Origin: Mycobacterium vicinigordonae
GTDB lineage: Bacteria; Actinomycetota; Actinomycetes; Mycobacteriales; Mycobacteriaceae
Assembly: GCF_013466425.1 (NCBI RefSeq)
Contig: NZ_CP059165.1
Coordinates: forward strand, 3,906,001 to 3,970,000
Length of the DNA stretch: 64,000 nucleotides
Direction: 5' to 3'
Positions within the stretch are counted from its first letter, which is position 1. Each line of letters opens with the position of its first letter. The position numbers and the translations under genes were made by a program. This document shows positions 17,466-26,388 of the stretch, in pieces. The notes under the pieces were generated by a model, which saw only the letters and a list, made by a program, of their open reading frames with translations, searched no databases and was not told the origin of the DNA.

Positions 17466-18104
17466 ATGCTCGCCCCCATGGCGAATGTGGGATTGCGAGA
17501 ACGCAAGAAGGCTGACACGCGGCGCGCACTCAGCGATGCCGCCCTGCGCCTGGCTTTTGAACACGGTCTGGACAACGTGACCCGCGAGGACATCGCCGCC
17601 GCGGCGGGGGTATCCCTGCGCACCTTCACCAATTACTTCAACGGCAAGTACGACGCGATCGCCTACCGCCAGACCGAACGGCTGCGCCGCAGCGTCGCCG
17701 AGCTGCGACAGCGGCCCGCAAAAGAACCATTGTGGTCGGCCATCACGCACGCCGTGCTGGCGCCGCTGGAAGAGGATTTCGACGACGCCGGCGCGCCGGA
17801 GAACCAGGCTCCGAGTCGCCATGAGCTCGCCGAAGTCCGCAAGCTGCTGATGAGCTCACCGATTCGTAACGCCATGTCGGATAACCTGTTCGACGCGTGG
17901 CTTGCGGTGGTCGCGGAGCGCACCGGCACTGATCCCCAGCGCGACATGTATCCGCGCCTGGTCGTCGCCGTGGTGCGCGCCGTCGGTGATGCGGCCATGG
18001 ATGCTTACGCCAGCGCCGAGCCGCCCGTCGCGATCACCACACTCATCCGCCAAGGTTTCGCCGCGGTCGCGGCCGGCCTGCCCGAGCCCGGAGAACACGC
18101 ATGA
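17466..18104 (+). CDS. TetR family transcriptional regulator
   Basis: A 212-residue regulator (ATG 17466; ATG 17478 is an alternative). The N-terminal helix-turn-helix reads ALRLAFEHGLDNVTREDIAAAAGVSLRTFTNYFNGKYDAI, a classic TetR signature. The C-terminal half is helical and presumably binds a ligand. Its stop overlaps the ATG of the FAD monooxygenase gene (ATGA), so the two form an operon. The inverted repeat immediately upstream is the likely operator for self-repression. The inducer is probably an aromatic substrate of the monooxygenase or a related antibiotic-like compound, by inference from the pairing. Confidence 0.92.
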   Translation: MLAPMANVGLRERKKADTRRALSDAALRLAFEHGLDNVTREDIAAAAGVSLRTFTNYFNGKYDAIAYRQTERLRRSVAELRQRPAKEPLWSAITHAVLAPLEEDFDDAGAPENQAPSRHELAEVRKLLMSSPIRNAMSDNLFDAWLAVVAERTGTDPQRDMYPRLVVAVVRAVGDAAMDAYASAEPPVAITTLIRQGFAAVAAGLPEPGEHA

Positions 18105-19636
18105 GCGCAGAACTCGCACCAGTCGTCATCTCCGGTGCCGGACCCAATGGATTGCTGCTCGCGTACGAGCTAGCGCTTGCCGGCATCCGGCCGATCGTGC
18201 TTGATTGCCTCCCCGGCCCCAGCTCCGAGCCCAAGGCCAACGGCCTTGTCGGACAAGTGGTTCGGACATTGGATCTACGCGGCTTGTACGGGATATTCAG
18301 CGGTGACCAGGATCCGCCCCGACCCAGCCCCGGCTGGATGTTTTCGGCGATGCCGCTGGACTTCTCGGGCCTAGCCGACAATCCGATGTACGCCATGCTC
18401 ATGCCTCAACCTCGCCTGGTGCGTCTCCTAGAGAAGCAGGTGCGCGACCTCGGCGTCGACCTGCGCTGGGGACATGGACTTGTCGGTTTACAGTGTGGAC
18501 CAGACTCGGTTGCGCTCACCGTCGCCGCACCGGAAGGCGAATACCGCCTCACCGCAGACTATTTGGTGGGTGCCGACGGCGGACACAGCCTGGTGCGCAA
18601 GACCATGGGCATCGCCTTCCCCGGCAGCACGTCCGATACCGTGGGCCGCATTGCCCACGTGCACATCCCCGACCACCTTCGCGGTGCCGACGGTGCACTC
18701 GATATTCCCGGCTTCGGGCGTCTCAGCTTCGGCCACACGCGAGTCGACCGCGGCGGACTTATCTTCGCCGAATTCGAACAGGGCAGGACGCTGTTCGGAA
18801 CCCTGGAAACAGGAACCGCGGTTGAGGACACTCCGATGAGCGTAGCCGAGCTGCGCCAGAGCGTGCGCCGCCTGATCGATGTTGACATTCCCTTCGAGGA
18901 AGCCAAAGGTACTGGGCCACATGCGCTGCGGCGGATCAACGGATGGAATACCCGACAAGCGGAACGATATCGCGACGGAAAGGTGCTATTGCTGGGCGAT
19001 GCCGCACACATTCATAGCGCCATGGGTGGTCCGGGCTTGAATCTGGGGCTGCAGGACACCGTGAATCTCGGCTGGAAACTTGCGGCCCAGATCAATGGAT
19101 GGGCTCCAGCGGATCTGCTCGACACTTACCAATCCGAGCGGTATCCGGTCGGTCAGCGCGTCATGATGCACTCGTTGGCGCAAACTGCGCTGATGGCGCC
19201 CGGGCCGGAAGTCGGTGCGCTAAGGACGCTCGTGGGCGAGCTGTTCGCCATGGAAGACGTTGTGGCGCACATGGCGGGGTTGCTGTCCGGCGCGGATGTG
19301 CGCTACGACGTGGGCAACGACCACCCACTGTCCGGAAGGTTGGTGCCCGAGCTGCAACTGGACGACGGGCAGCGGGTCGCCGAGCTACTACACACGGCAC
19401 GTCCGGTGCTGCTTGATCTTCACGACGGCACCGCCGCGGAGGCGGCCCGGGGCTGGCGCCATCGCGTCGACATCGTTTCTGCCACCGCCGCCGAGAATCC
19501 AGCCGCGGCGATGCTGATTCGGCCAGACGGCTACATTGCCTGGGCCACAGACGCAGTCGAGCCCTTCCCCGAGCCGGACCTAAACGCCGCGCTGCTGCGC
19601 TGGTTCGGCGCGCCCGCCCCCCAGCGCCGAGGCTGA
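18101..19636 (+). CDS. FAD-dependent aromatic monooxygenase (rifampicin monooxygenase-like)
   Basis: A 511-residue class A flavoprotein hydroxylase. The FAD/NADPH motifs are GAGPNGLLLAYELA (GxGxxG, near residue 13), YLVGADGGHSLVRK (DG motif) and LLLGDAAHIHSAMGGPGLNL (GD motif). A C-terminal thioredoxin-like domain of about 110 residues (from about 400) is consistent with the phenol hydroxylase/PgaE/Rox group. It hydroxylates aromatic substrates with NAD(P)H and O2; relatives inactivate rifamycins or tailor polyketides. It is translationally coupled to the upstream TetR gene. The last codons (APAPQRRG) lie inside the first unit of a GC-rich tandem repeat, so the C-terminus may vary between strains. 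Confidence 0.9.
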   Translation: MSAELAPVVISGAGPNGLLLAYELALAGIRPIVLDCLPGPSSEPKANGLVGQVVRTLDLRGLYGIFSGDQDPPRPSPGWMFSAMPLDFSGLADNPMYAMLMPQPRLVRLLEKQVRDLGVDLRWGHGLVGLQCGPDSVALTVAAPEGEYRLTADYLVGADGGHSLVRKTMGIAFPGSTSDTVGRIAHVHIPDHLRGADGALDIPGFGRLSFGHTRVDRGGLIFAEFEQGRTLFGTLETGTAVEDTPMSVAELRQSVRRLIDVDIPFEEAKGTGPHALRRINGWNTRQAERYRDGKVLLLGDAAHIHSAMGGPGLNLGLQDTVNLGWKLAAQINGWAPADLLDTYQSERYPVGQRVMMHSLAQTALMAPGPEVGALRTLVGELFAMEDVVAHMAGLLSGADVRYDVGNDHPLSGRLVPELQLDDGQRVAELLHTARPVLLDLHDGTAAEAARGWRHRVDIVSATAAENPAAAMLIRPDGYIAWATDAVEPFPEPDLNAALLRWFGAPAPQRRG

Positions 19637-19717
19637 ATCCTGCTCGGCGCGCCCGCCCCCAGCGCCGAGTGTGAATCCTCCGACTCAACACGCGGGTACG
19701 GCGTCGGGAGATTCACA
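19605..19717. repeat. Tandem GC-rich repeat (two units) plus inverted repeat
   Basis: Two copies of a unit of about 36 bp begin at 19605 and 19644 (period 39). Both contain TCGGCGCGCCCGCCCC, then AGCGCCGAG, then TGAATCCT. The second unit ends in TGTGAATC (19670-19677), which is complementary to GATTCACA at 19710-19717 and could form a hairpin between the convergent monooxygenase and P450 genes. It resembles the short intergenic palindromic elements common in mycobacteria. A terminator role is possible but there is no T-run. Confidence 0.6.
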
Positions 19718-19746
19718 TTGGGCGTGGGTTGGTGTGCGGCTTGCAG

Positions 19747-21000
19747 TCAATCCCCCATGCTGCACGGAAGCCGCTTTATCCCATGGAAGAACGACGAGCG
19801 CAGCCGGTCGGGCTGGCCGGTGACGGTGAGCCCGGGCACCTTCGGGTACAGCTCTTCGAGCATCACCCGAAGCTCCAGACGGGCGAGTTGAGCACCGAGG
19901 CAGAAGTGCACCCCCCCACCGCCGAAGGCCGCGTGTCCGGCGTCCACCCGGGTGACGTCGAACTCGTCGGCCCGCTCGAAGACGTCCTCGTCGCGGTTGG
20001 CCGAAAGGTAGTGCATCAGCACCCAGTCACCTTTCGGGATCTGCTGCCCGCGGATCTCGACGTCTCGGGTGACGGTGCGGCGGAAATGCATCACCGGCGT
20101 GGCCCAGCGCAGCAGTTCTTCCACCGCAGGTTTGACGGCTCCAGGATCGCGCGCGAGCAAGGCCTGCTGATCGGGATGCTGAGAGAGCGCCAAAATACCG
20201 TGACTCAAGGTATTTCGGGTGGTCTCGTTGCCGGCGATCGCCAGCAGCAGGAAGAATTCGTTGAGCTGGTCGCGGTTGAGCTTTTCGCCGTCGACCTCGG
20301 CGGATAGCAGAGCCGAAAGAATGTCGTCGGTGAGCCCGTGCTGGCGCCGATGCTTCACCAATTCACCGCAGTAGCGGAACATCTCGGCTGCGGCCTGCCC
20401 GAGCGCCTCGGGAGTCGGCGCGTAGTCGGGGTCCTCGATGCCCAGGGTGCCGATAGCATTGCTCCAGCGGAAAACCTCCATGCGGTCTTCGGCCGGAACA
20501 CCGAGCACGTCGGCGATCACCTGAAGCGACATCTCGGCGGAAATGTCTGGCACAGCATCGAATTCACCCTTCTCCAGGATGTCCGCGACGATGTTGCGGG
20601 CGACCTGGCGCATGTGCGGTTCCAGCCGCAGCACGTTGCGGGCGGTGAACCCCTGGTTGATCAGCTTGCGGTAGTGGACGTGCCGGGGCGGGTCGATTCC
20701 CGGTAGCATCGCCGAGGTGGGACCGGCCTCGACCTCGACCAGCGTGTTACCTCTCGAGGACGTGAAGGTATCGGTATCACGACTGACGGTGCGGACATCG
20801 GCGTGCTTGGTCAACAGCCACGCTCGAGGCAGACCCGACAACTGAACCGGGTGCACCGGATTGTCGGCGCGCAACCTTTTCAACGCATCCAACGGTGCGC
20901 CGACAACAAAGGTATCCGGGTCTAGCACTGCCGCGGCGTCACGGTCAGCGGGCGTTTCCTGGTTCTCGACGGTCAACGAACCCAGATTCGGAACAGTCAT
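19747..21000 (-). CDS. Cytochrome P450
   Basis: A 417-residue P450. Heme loop FGGGGVHFCLGAQLARLE (Cys367), ExxR Glu295/Arg298 (EELLRW) and I-helix LLAIAGNETTRNT (AGNETT at 256-261). The AGNETTRN form, HYRKLINQGFT and the GGGVHFCLGA loop resemble the mycobacterial CYP124/125/142-like clade that oxidises sterol or methyl-branched lipid chains; assignment to a specific family is not possible here. Its ATG overlaps the stop of the upstream TetR gene (ATGA at 20997-21000), so expression is coupled to the regulator and probably controlled by the tandem operator at 21541-21580. Confidence 0.93.
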   Translation of the reverse strand: MTVPNLGSLTVENQETPADRDAAAVLDPDTFVVGAPLDALKRLRADNPVHPVQLSGLPRAWLLTKHADVRTVSRDTDTFTSSRGNTLVEVEAGPTSAMLPGIDPPRHVHYRKLINQGFTARNVLRLEPHMRQVARNIVADILEKGEFDAVPDISAEMSLQVIADVLGVPAEDRMEVFRWSNAIGTLGIEDPDYAPTPEALGQAAAEMFRYCGELVKHRRQHGLTDDILSALLSAEVDGEKLNRDQLNEFFLLLAIAGNETTRNTLSHGILALSQHPDQQALLARDPGAVKPAVEELLRWATPVMHFRRTVTRDVEIRGQQIPKGDWVLMHYLSANRDEDVFERADEFDVTRVDAGHAAFGGGGVHFCLGAQLARLELRVMLEELYPKVPGLTVTGQPDRLRSSFFHGIKRLPCSMGD

Positions 21001-21542
21001 GAATTCTCCATTGCCTTGACACCGGCGATGATCACGTCCAGGCCCGCGCGGAAGCGCTTAGCGGGCTGACGACGGCCGCGCAACTCCTCCAAGCTGACCG
21101 AGCCCAGCAGATAGGTGTAGAGCACCGTGTGAGCCGCCGCGACCACGGCTTTGGACACGCCGGCTTCGGTCAGCAGCGAGCGGCTCAGCCGGTCCAGCCG
21201 GCGGGCCCGCTCGCCGCCTCCGCTGGTCTGTAGCAGGCCAGCAACCCCCGGGACGTCGAGCATCACCTCGCGGGCCGAACAGAAGAGTTCGGCCAGTCGC
21301 GTCTCCCAAGGACCATCTTCGGGCACCGGGATGTCGGCCAGCACGGACTCGGCGAGCAGATCCAGGGCGGCCTGTTTTCCCGGAACGTGGTAATAGACCG
21401 ACGGCACCGCCGCGCCGAGTTCGGCGGCCAGCGACCGCATCGTCACCTGTTGCACACCCACCCGACGGGCCAGCGCATGCAGGCAGGACACCACCTGTGC
21501 GCGGTCCAGTTCACCGTACGGACGCCGCACCGCCGACGTCAT
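20997..21542 (-). CDS. TetR family transcriptional regulator
   Basis: A 181-residue regulator. The frame is open further upstream to 21692, but the ATG at 21542 is preferred because upstream sequence overlaps the divergent LLM gene and operator. The HTH reads ALARRVGVQQVTMRSLAAELGAAVPSVYYHVPGKQAALD. The C-terminal part has the TetR_C layout (WETRLAELFCSAREVMLDVPGVAGLL). It is divergent from the LLM oxidoreductase gene and translationally coupled to the P450. The operator repeat touches its own start codon, so a very short or absent 5' leader and autoregulation are likely. Confidence 0.88.
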   Translation of the reverse strand: MTSAVRRPYGELDRAQVVSCLHALARRVGVQQVTMRSLAAELGAAVPSVYYHVPGKQAALDLLAESVLADIPVPEDGPWETRLAELFCSAREVMLDVPGVAGLLQTSGGGERARRLDRLSRSLLTEAGVSKAVVAAAHTVLYTYLLGSVSLEELRGRRQPAKRFRAGLDVIIAGVKAMENS

Positions 21543-21580
21543 TCGAGCCCTGTTCGAATCAATTCGAGCACTGTTAGAAT
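21541..21580. promoter_or_regulatory. Tandem imperfect-palindrome operators in a divergent promoter
   Basis: Two 19-bp copies, ATTCGAGCCCTGTTCGAAT (21541-21559) and ATTCGAGCACTGTTAGAAT (21562-21580), are offset by 21 bp, two helical turns. Each has ATTCGA/TCGAAT-type arms; one arm of the second copy has a mismatch. They fill the gap of about 46 nt between the TetR and LLM genes. TAGAAT at 21575-21580, 8 nt before the LLM ATG, can serve as its -10 box, so regulator binding would block the promoter and the LLM mRNA would be leaderless or nearly so. Confidence 0.75.
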
Positions 21581-21588
21581 CTAGCGCG

Positions 21589-22455
21589 ATGAGCACCGCC
21601 GCCGCAAAGTTGTCCGTCGCCACGCCGGTGGTGACGATGTTTCCCGGCGCCAGCTCCGACTGGGAGATCAAGGCTTCCATCGAAGACGTCACCCGCGTCG
21701 CCGAAGCCGCCGACCGACTCGGGTATCACCACCTGACCTGTAGCGAACACATTGCACTGCCCACCGCCGAGCCGGCCCGCCGCGGTGCCCGGTACTGGGA
21801 TCCACTGGCCACGTTCGGCTACCTGGCCGCGCGTACTCAGCGAATCAAATTGGCCACCAACGTTTTAGTGCTCGGCTACCACCACCCGTTGGAAATCGCC
21901 AAGCGCTACGGCACCCTGGACGTCGTCAGCAACGGGCGGCTCATCCTAGGTGTTGGCGTCGGCTCTCTCAAAGAGGAGTTCGACCTGCTCGGCGCGGCGT
22001 TCGAGGACCGCGGATCCCGCGGCGACGACGCGCTGCGAGCCTTACGCGCATCATTGTCGACCTCCCAGCCCGAATACCAGGGCGAGTTCTACTCGTTCGG
22101 GGGCATGATCGTCGACCCGTGTGCCGTACAAGATCGCGTCCCGCTCTGGGTCGGCGGGCGAACATTGCGCTCGCTGCGGCGCGCGGTCACCCTGGCCGAC
22201 GGATGGGCGCCGTTCGCCGTACCGAACGCTCAGGCCCGAGACTGGTTGAACCGCTTTGAACTTCCAGCATCGTTCGACGTCGTGCTGCCGCCGCCGATCC
22301 GGCTAGATCCTCTCGGAGAACCCGATCGGGCGCGGGAGCTGATCGCCGAGACCCTCGCGGACGGTGCCACCATCGTAAGCGCCAACTTCGCGCACACCTC
22401 GCTATCGCACTACCTGGAGAATCTGCAGTCACTGGCGGAGTTGAACGCCTCGTGA
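21589..22455 (+). CDS. LLM-class F420-dependent oxidoreductase
   Basis: A 288-residue luciferase-like monooxygenase fold protein. Diagnostic segments are VAEAADRLGYHHLTCSEHIALP, RIKLATNVLVLGYHHPLEIAKRYGTLDVVSNGRLILGVGVGSLKEEFDLLG and PLWVGGRTLRSLRRAV. The short length and the RGARYWDPLATF segment fit the TIGR03619-like F420-dependent group, which is abundant in mycobacteria. It would carry out hydride transfer on an unknown substrate. It overlaps the next gene by 4 nt (GTGA) and is divergent from the TetR/P450 operon across the tandem operator, so all four genes probably act on one compound class. Confidence 0.87.
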   Translation: MSTAAAKLSVATPVVTMFPGASSDWEIKASIEDVTRVAEAADRLGYHHLTCSEHIALPTAEPARRGARYWDPLATFGYLAARTQRIKLATNVLVLGYHHPLEIAKRYGTLDVVSNGRLILGVGVGSLKEEFDLLGAAFEDRGSRGDDALRALRASLSTSQPEYQGEFYSFGGMIVDPCAVQDRVPLWVGGRTLRSLRRAVTLADGWAPFAVPNAQARDWLNRFELPASFDVVLPPPIRLDPLGEPDRARELIAETLADGATIVSANFAHTSLSHYLENLQSLAELNAS

Positions 22456-23174
22456 ATCGAGTCAAGGCAGGCATTTTCAGCCTCACTGCCACGTCGACGG
22501 ACGATGACGGCAGTTATCTGCGTTGGCACCTGCTCGACCACATGCCCGAGCAGTATCAGCTACCCGGAATAGTCTCCGGGTTGCGCTGGATCGCCGACGG
22601 CGAGTACCCGGCGGCCCGGCTGGCGTCGAACGGACCGCTCGGCGAGATCGCCAATGTCGTGCATTACCTCGTCGGCGATCCGGTTCAGCAGACCTTCGAC
22701 GACTTCGTCGAGCTGGGCCGGAAGCTACGCGAGAACGGCCGCATGCCGAACATGCGGCCGTTGTTGCAGATTAGTGGGCTGCGTCTGCTGCAGTGGCAGG
22801 CCGCGCCGCGGGCCCTGGTGTCCGCGCAGGTGGTTCCGTTCCGCCCGCACCGCGGTGTGCTGCTGATCGTGGAAGAAGCGACGGGCGATCGTCCGGACGC
22901 TTGGCTGGAATGGCTTGCTACCGAGCACTATCCAGAGCTCTTAGCCGGCCGCGGGGTGGCCGGGATGTGGATGTTCGGCTCGACCTGGGCCCCGGTACCG
23001 CGGGGCTGGCGCGCCGACCCGCAGTACATCACCGCCGTCTACCTCGACGACGACCCGCTGGCCGTCACCGCTGCGCTGGCATCCATCGTCGAGCAGCGGT
23101 GGCAATCGCGCGCAGTACGGCCTGTCTTCGCTGGGCCGCTGCGCAGCATGATCACGTGGGACGCCTGGGTGTGA
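22452..23174 (+). CDS. Duplicated EthD-like (dimeric alpha/beta barrel) protein
   Basis: A 240-residue protein starting at GTG 22452 within the stop of the LLM gene. Two half-domains carry EthD-style His-x2-Pro segments: YLRWHLLDHMPEQYQLPGI in the first half and WLEWLATEHYPELLAGRGV in the second. Both occur in a ferredoxin-like alpha+beta barrel context ending in short beta strands. Stand-alone EthD-like proteins are often small accessory enzymes near oxygenases. A role as cyclase, decarboxylase or accessory factor to the neighbouring LLM/P450 system is an inference; I do not recognise a named homologue. Confidence 0.72.
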   Translation: MNRVKAGIFSLTATSTDDDGSYLRWHLLDHMPEQYQLPGIVSGLRWIADGEYPAARLASNGPLGEIANVVHYLVGDPVQQTFDDFVELGRKLRENGRMPNMRPLLQISGLRLLQWQAAPRALVSAQVVPFRPHRGVLLIVEEATGDRPDAWLEWLATEHYPELLAGRGVAGMWMFGSTWAPVPRGWRADPQYITAVYLDDDPLAVTAALASIVEQRWQSRAVRPVFAGPLRSMITWDAWV

Positions 23175-23263
23175 GCTTGGCTCACTGCGCGCCGATGTCC
23201 ACGTCACTCAGCATCCCGGTTGCGCGGAGCACACCATCGTGATCGCCTGGATAGGGTGGAGCG

Positions 23264-24112
23264 GTGAACGAGCGCGGACGAGTACTGGTCACCGCAGCCG
23301 AGCTGGCGCGGCTTATCGATGCCGGGGAATTGGTGAGCATCCTGGACGTGCGCTGGCGACTCGATGCTCCGGATGGTCGGACGAGTCATTTGGAAGGCCA
23401 CATCCCCGGCGCGGTGTACGTGTCGCTCGAAGACGACCTCAGCGACCACACAGTCGCCGGGCGTGGACGTCATCCGCTGCCGTCCGGCGCTAGTCTGCAG
23501 GAATCGTTACGGCGGTGGGGTGTACGTGACGGCGTACCGGTCGTCGTCTACGACGACTGGAATCGAGCCGGCTCCGGGCGCGCCTGGTGGGTGCTCACCG
23601 CGGCGGGGCTCACCGATGTGCGTATTCTCGACGGCGGCCTCCCGGCGTGGTGTGGCGCCGGGGGCCATTTGGAGACCGGCCCTGTCACGCCGCCCACCGG
23701 CAATGTGACTGTGCCGCACGATGATTTGTATGCAGGTGCCCAGCCCACCTTGACTGCCGAGGAGGCCGGCACGGCGAACATGCCGCTGTTCGATGCGCGT
23801 GCACCCGAACGCTTCCGCGGCGACGTCGAGCCCGTCGACGCGGTCGCCGGGCACATCCCCGGCGCGAAAAACCTCCCGTTCGGGAGTTTGCTGACCGCCG
23901 ACGCCGCGTTCCTGGGTGCGAAGGAGCTGCAAACCCTGTTGTCGGAGAACGGTATTAAGCAGGGTGAACCGGTGGGAACGTACTGCGGTTCGGGAATCAC
24001 TGCCGCCGTCGTGGTCGCCGCACTTGCCGCGGCGGGTCAACGGGCTGCGCTGTTTCCCGGGTCCTGGTCGGAATGGAGTTCAGACCCACAGCGCCCCGTC
24101 GAGCGCGGCTAA
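23264..24112 (+). CDS. sseB: Thiosulfate/3-mercaptopyruvate sulfurtransferase SseB
   Basis: A 282-residue two-domain rhodanese. The N-terminal inactive rhodanese domain (VSILDVRWRLDAPDG ... GHIPGAVYVSLEDDLSDH) is followed by the catalytic domain, whose loop VGTYCGSGITAAV contains the sulfur-carrying Cys241. It transfers sulfane sulfur from thiosulfate or mercaptopyruvate to acceptors such as cyanide or thiols. It is very close to M. tuberculosis SseB (Rv2291) as I recall it, including VVVYDDWNRAGS and FPGSWSEWSSDP. The start is GTG 23264, like the M. tuberculosis gene. It stands alone and converges on the nucleosidase-like gene. Confidence 0.92.
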   Translation: MNERGRVLVTAAELARLIDAGELVSILDVRWRLDAPDGRTSHLEGHIPGAVYVSLEDDLSDHTVAGRGRHPLPSGASLQESLRRWGVRDGVPVVVYDDWNRAGSGRAWWVLTAAGLTDVRILDGGLPAWCGAGGHLETGPVTPPTGNVTVPHDDLYAGAQPTLTAEEAGTANMPLFDARAPERFRGDVEPVDAVAGHIPGAKNLPFGSLLTADAAFLGAKELQTLLSENGIKQGEPVGTYCGSGITAAVVVAALAAAGQRAALFPGSWSEWSSDPQRPVERG

Positions 24113-24210
24113 TCCGCAGCCGTTACATCGGCCTCCGGAAAAAAGTCGGCGCGCTTCTTGCCAGTGCGACAATATGCCGCTCGAAGTCAGGCGGTCGCGG
24201 TACAGAGCGT

Positions 24211-25209
24211 TCAGGCCCCGGCCCACGCGCCCAAGAACGCTGCAACCACCCGGGCGGCATTCTCGGCGGCAATCTGCTTGTAGAAGAAGAACTGGAAAGG
24301 AAATCCCGGCAGCCGCAGCGGATCACCGGGACCGTCCGACATACCGCGAACGCCCAGAAACGGGACGCCGTGCGCCGCCGCGACGGCCTGCGCAGCCGCG
24401 GTCTCCTGATCCATCGCGTCATAGGCCGGATTCTGCGCGGTCGAGATGTTCAAGTTGCTCAGCAGCCCCTTGGCCAGGAACGGCCCGATCGCCTGAAAGA
24501 AATTGCCGGTGTAAAACAACGACCGGCCGGGCGCGCTGCACGGCTGGCAACCGAAAACGTCACCGCTGTTGGGTACACAGGGGAACGCCTGACCATTGTT
24601 GGAGTCGGTGCTGTATCCGTCGCCGCCGACGAATAGTCGCGGTACCCGCCGAAGATCGATCAGCTTGACGGTGGGCACCTTGCGGCACAGGCAGATCGGA
24701 TTACCAAGATTGTTGACGCCACTGAGGTTCACCTCGAGCGCGTGAGCAACCGCCAGCATGCTGAGGTCGACCGCCGTGAACGTCGCGCCGTTGTCCAGGG
24801 TCCACCGGGCCGGCACCGCGACGTCGCCCACGCTCGTGCGCCCAGCCCCGCCCGCGACCCCTGAAAACACCACTGCCCCAACTGCGGTGCCCGATGCACA
24901 GGTGAAGTGGTTCAACGCCGTCTCGGTCACACGTGTTGCGTTGACCAGACCGATGCCGGTCATCGCGACGATCACCTGCTTGCCCGAGATCGAACCCCGG
25001 TAGAAGTACTGTCTGTCAACCACTTCGACAGCGTTTGCTTCCAGCTGTGTGTGCGCCAGCACCGCGTCGGCCTCAGCGGGGAACGCCGTCAGCACCAACG
25101 TGCGCTGTTCGCAGACAGACGCCGTCACCTCCGCAACCCCCTCGGGTGAAGCACCCGGCAAACATAGCGCGACCACCACCGCAAGCGCAGCTTGGAGTCG
25201 CTTGAGCAC
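24211..25209 (-). CDS. Secreted nucleosidase-like (PNP/UDP phosphorylase fold) protein, Rv2293c type
   Basis: A 332-residue exported protein. GTG 25209 is preferred because GGGGGA lies just upstream and the result is a clean signal peptide ([25 protein letters not shown]). The mature part has the purine nucleosidase/MTA-SAH nucleosidase fold: [51 protein letters not shown] and the C-terminal [32 protein letters not shown], the last containing the catalytic-type Glu and Asp of this family. A Cys-rich insert ([21 protein letters not shown]) fits an extracytoplasmic location. Matches Rv2293c in context. The substrate is unknown, possibly extracellular nucleosides. Confidence 0.82.
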   Translation of the reverse strand: MLKRLQAALAVVVALCLPGASPEGVAEVTASVCEQRTLVLTAFPAEADAVLAHTQLEANAVEVVDRQYFYRGSISGKQVIVAMTGIGLVNATRVTETALNHFTCASGTAVGAVVFSGVAGGAGRTSVGDVAVPARWTLDNGATFTAVDLSMLAVAHALEVNLSGVNNLGNPICLCRKVPTVKLIDLRRVPRLFVGGDGYSTDSNNGQAFPCVPNSGDVFGCQPCSAPGRSLFYTGNFFQAIGPFLAKGLLSNLNISTAQNPAYDAMDQETAAAQAVAAAHGVPFLGVRGMSDGPGDPLRLPGFPFQFFFYKQIAAENAARVVAAFLGAWAGA

Positions 25210-25253
25210 GGTCCCCCTTCTTTGCCGAAGCTTCGTCGGTAGGTTGCTGCGCA

Positions 25254-25290
25254 CGATTTTCCCGCGACATGGCAGGTAGCTGGGAAATCG
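25254..25290. promoter_or_regulatory. Inverted repeat in divergent promoter region
   Basis: CGATTTTCCC (25254-25263) and GGGAAATCG (25282-25290) are complementary apart from one bulged T. They lie in the 186-nt gap between the secreted nucleosidase-like gene and the divergent hydrolase gene. A TTGACA hexamer follows at 25313-25318 and could be a -35 element for the hydrolase. Operator function is an inference. Confidence 0.4.
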
Positions 25291-25395
25291 TTATCGTTTT
25301 TCTTGACAAACGAGGTCGAGTCGTGACCCGCACTCCGGCGTCGGACTGGGCACCCTGAGCGCGGGGTAGCACATCCGACCTGCCAAGCTGGCAAC

Positions 25396-26388
25396 ATGGA
25401 CCTCTTCGTTGAATGGCACAGCAGCGGGACGGAACTGACCTGGCGATCGACCACCGACGCCAACGCCGGGCAAGCGGTCTCGATTTTCCTGCGCCGCTTC
25501 GGCAAACCGGGGGCGCCCGCGCTGGTGTGTGTGCACGGCTTTCCGACGTCGAGCATCGACTACTTCGCGATGGCCCGCGAACTGGGTGATGACTTCGAGG
25601 TCTTCGCCCTGGACTTTCCCGGCTACGGCGCCTCCGACAAACCGCCCGAACCCTACGTCTACTCCCTTTACGACGACGCGCGTCTGCTCGTGCACGCCAT
25701 CACTAAGGTGTGGAAGTTGACTGAGTACCGGATGATTACTCACGATCGCGGCAGCAGCGTCGGGATGATCGCGCTCGGACTGCTCACCGAAAGTGGCCAG
25801 TTGCCAGTCGATGTTATCGTCACCAACGCCAATATCTACCTGCCGTTGTCGAATCTCACTCCGTTTCAGATCGCGCTTCTCGACAGCGCGACTGGCCGGG
25901 CCACGGCAGCGGAGACGACGCCGGAGCTGCTGGCCGCCGGACTAGGGGTCACCACGTTCATGCCGCGCCGCCGGCCCCATGACCCCGAGATAGCGGCTTT
26001 GGCAAAATGTTTCGCCTACAACAACGGTATCCGGGTGCTGCCGGACACCATTCAGTACTTGCACGAGCGGGCCGCTGACGAAAAGCGTTGGCTGGAAGAA
26101 CTTTCCAAACTTCCAGTCAATACCACGCTGGTCTGGGGCCTGCACGACACGGTCGCGCCGTTGCGCGTAGCCAACCATGTGTGGCAGAAGTACCTGCGCG
26201 CCAAGCCCGGCCAGAGCCGCTATTGGGTGGTCCCGACCGCCGATCACTACGTGCAATGCGACGCACCCGGCGAGTTGGCACAGATCATCCGACTCACCGC
26301 GCAGGGCAAGGACATCGCGCTACAGCTGCAGACTCTCGGGGACAAACCCGAAGGCCCGGTGCTGGTGGATCAGCTGAACAGCGACTGA
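25396..26388 (+). CDS. Alpha/beta hydrolase, haloalkane dehalogenase / epoxide hydrolase-like
   Basis: A 330-residue alpha/beta hydrolase. The oxyanion segment is CVHGFPTSSIDY and the nucleophile elbow THDRGSSVG has Asp rather than Ser. That is the arrangement of haloalkane dehalogenases and epoxide hydrolases, which form an alkyl-enzyme ester. The acid is probably the Asp in LVWGLHDTVAP and the base the His in PTADHYVQCDAP. No signal peptide is visible. In M. tuberculosis a dehalogenase (Rv2296) lies near sseB, but this protein does not look like a direct match. Halide or epoxide substrate is unknown. Its 3' end overlaps the convergent efeB gene by 19 nt. Confidence 0.85.
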   Translation: MDLFVEWHSSGTELTWRSTTDANAGQAVSIFLRRFGKPGAPALVCVHGFPTSSIDYFAMARELGDDFEVFALDFPGYGASDKPPEPYVYSLYDDARLLVHAITKVWKLTEYRMITHDRGSSVGMIALGLLTESGQLPVDVIVTNANIYLPLSNLTPFQIALLDSATGRATAAETTPELLAAGLGVTTFMPRRRPHDPEIAALAKCFAYNNGIRVLPDTIQYLHERAADEKRWLEELSKLPVNTTLVWGLHDTVAPLRVANHVWQKYLRAKPGQSRYWVVPTADHYVQCDAPGELAQIIRLTAQGKDIALQLQTLGDKPEGPVLVDQLNSD

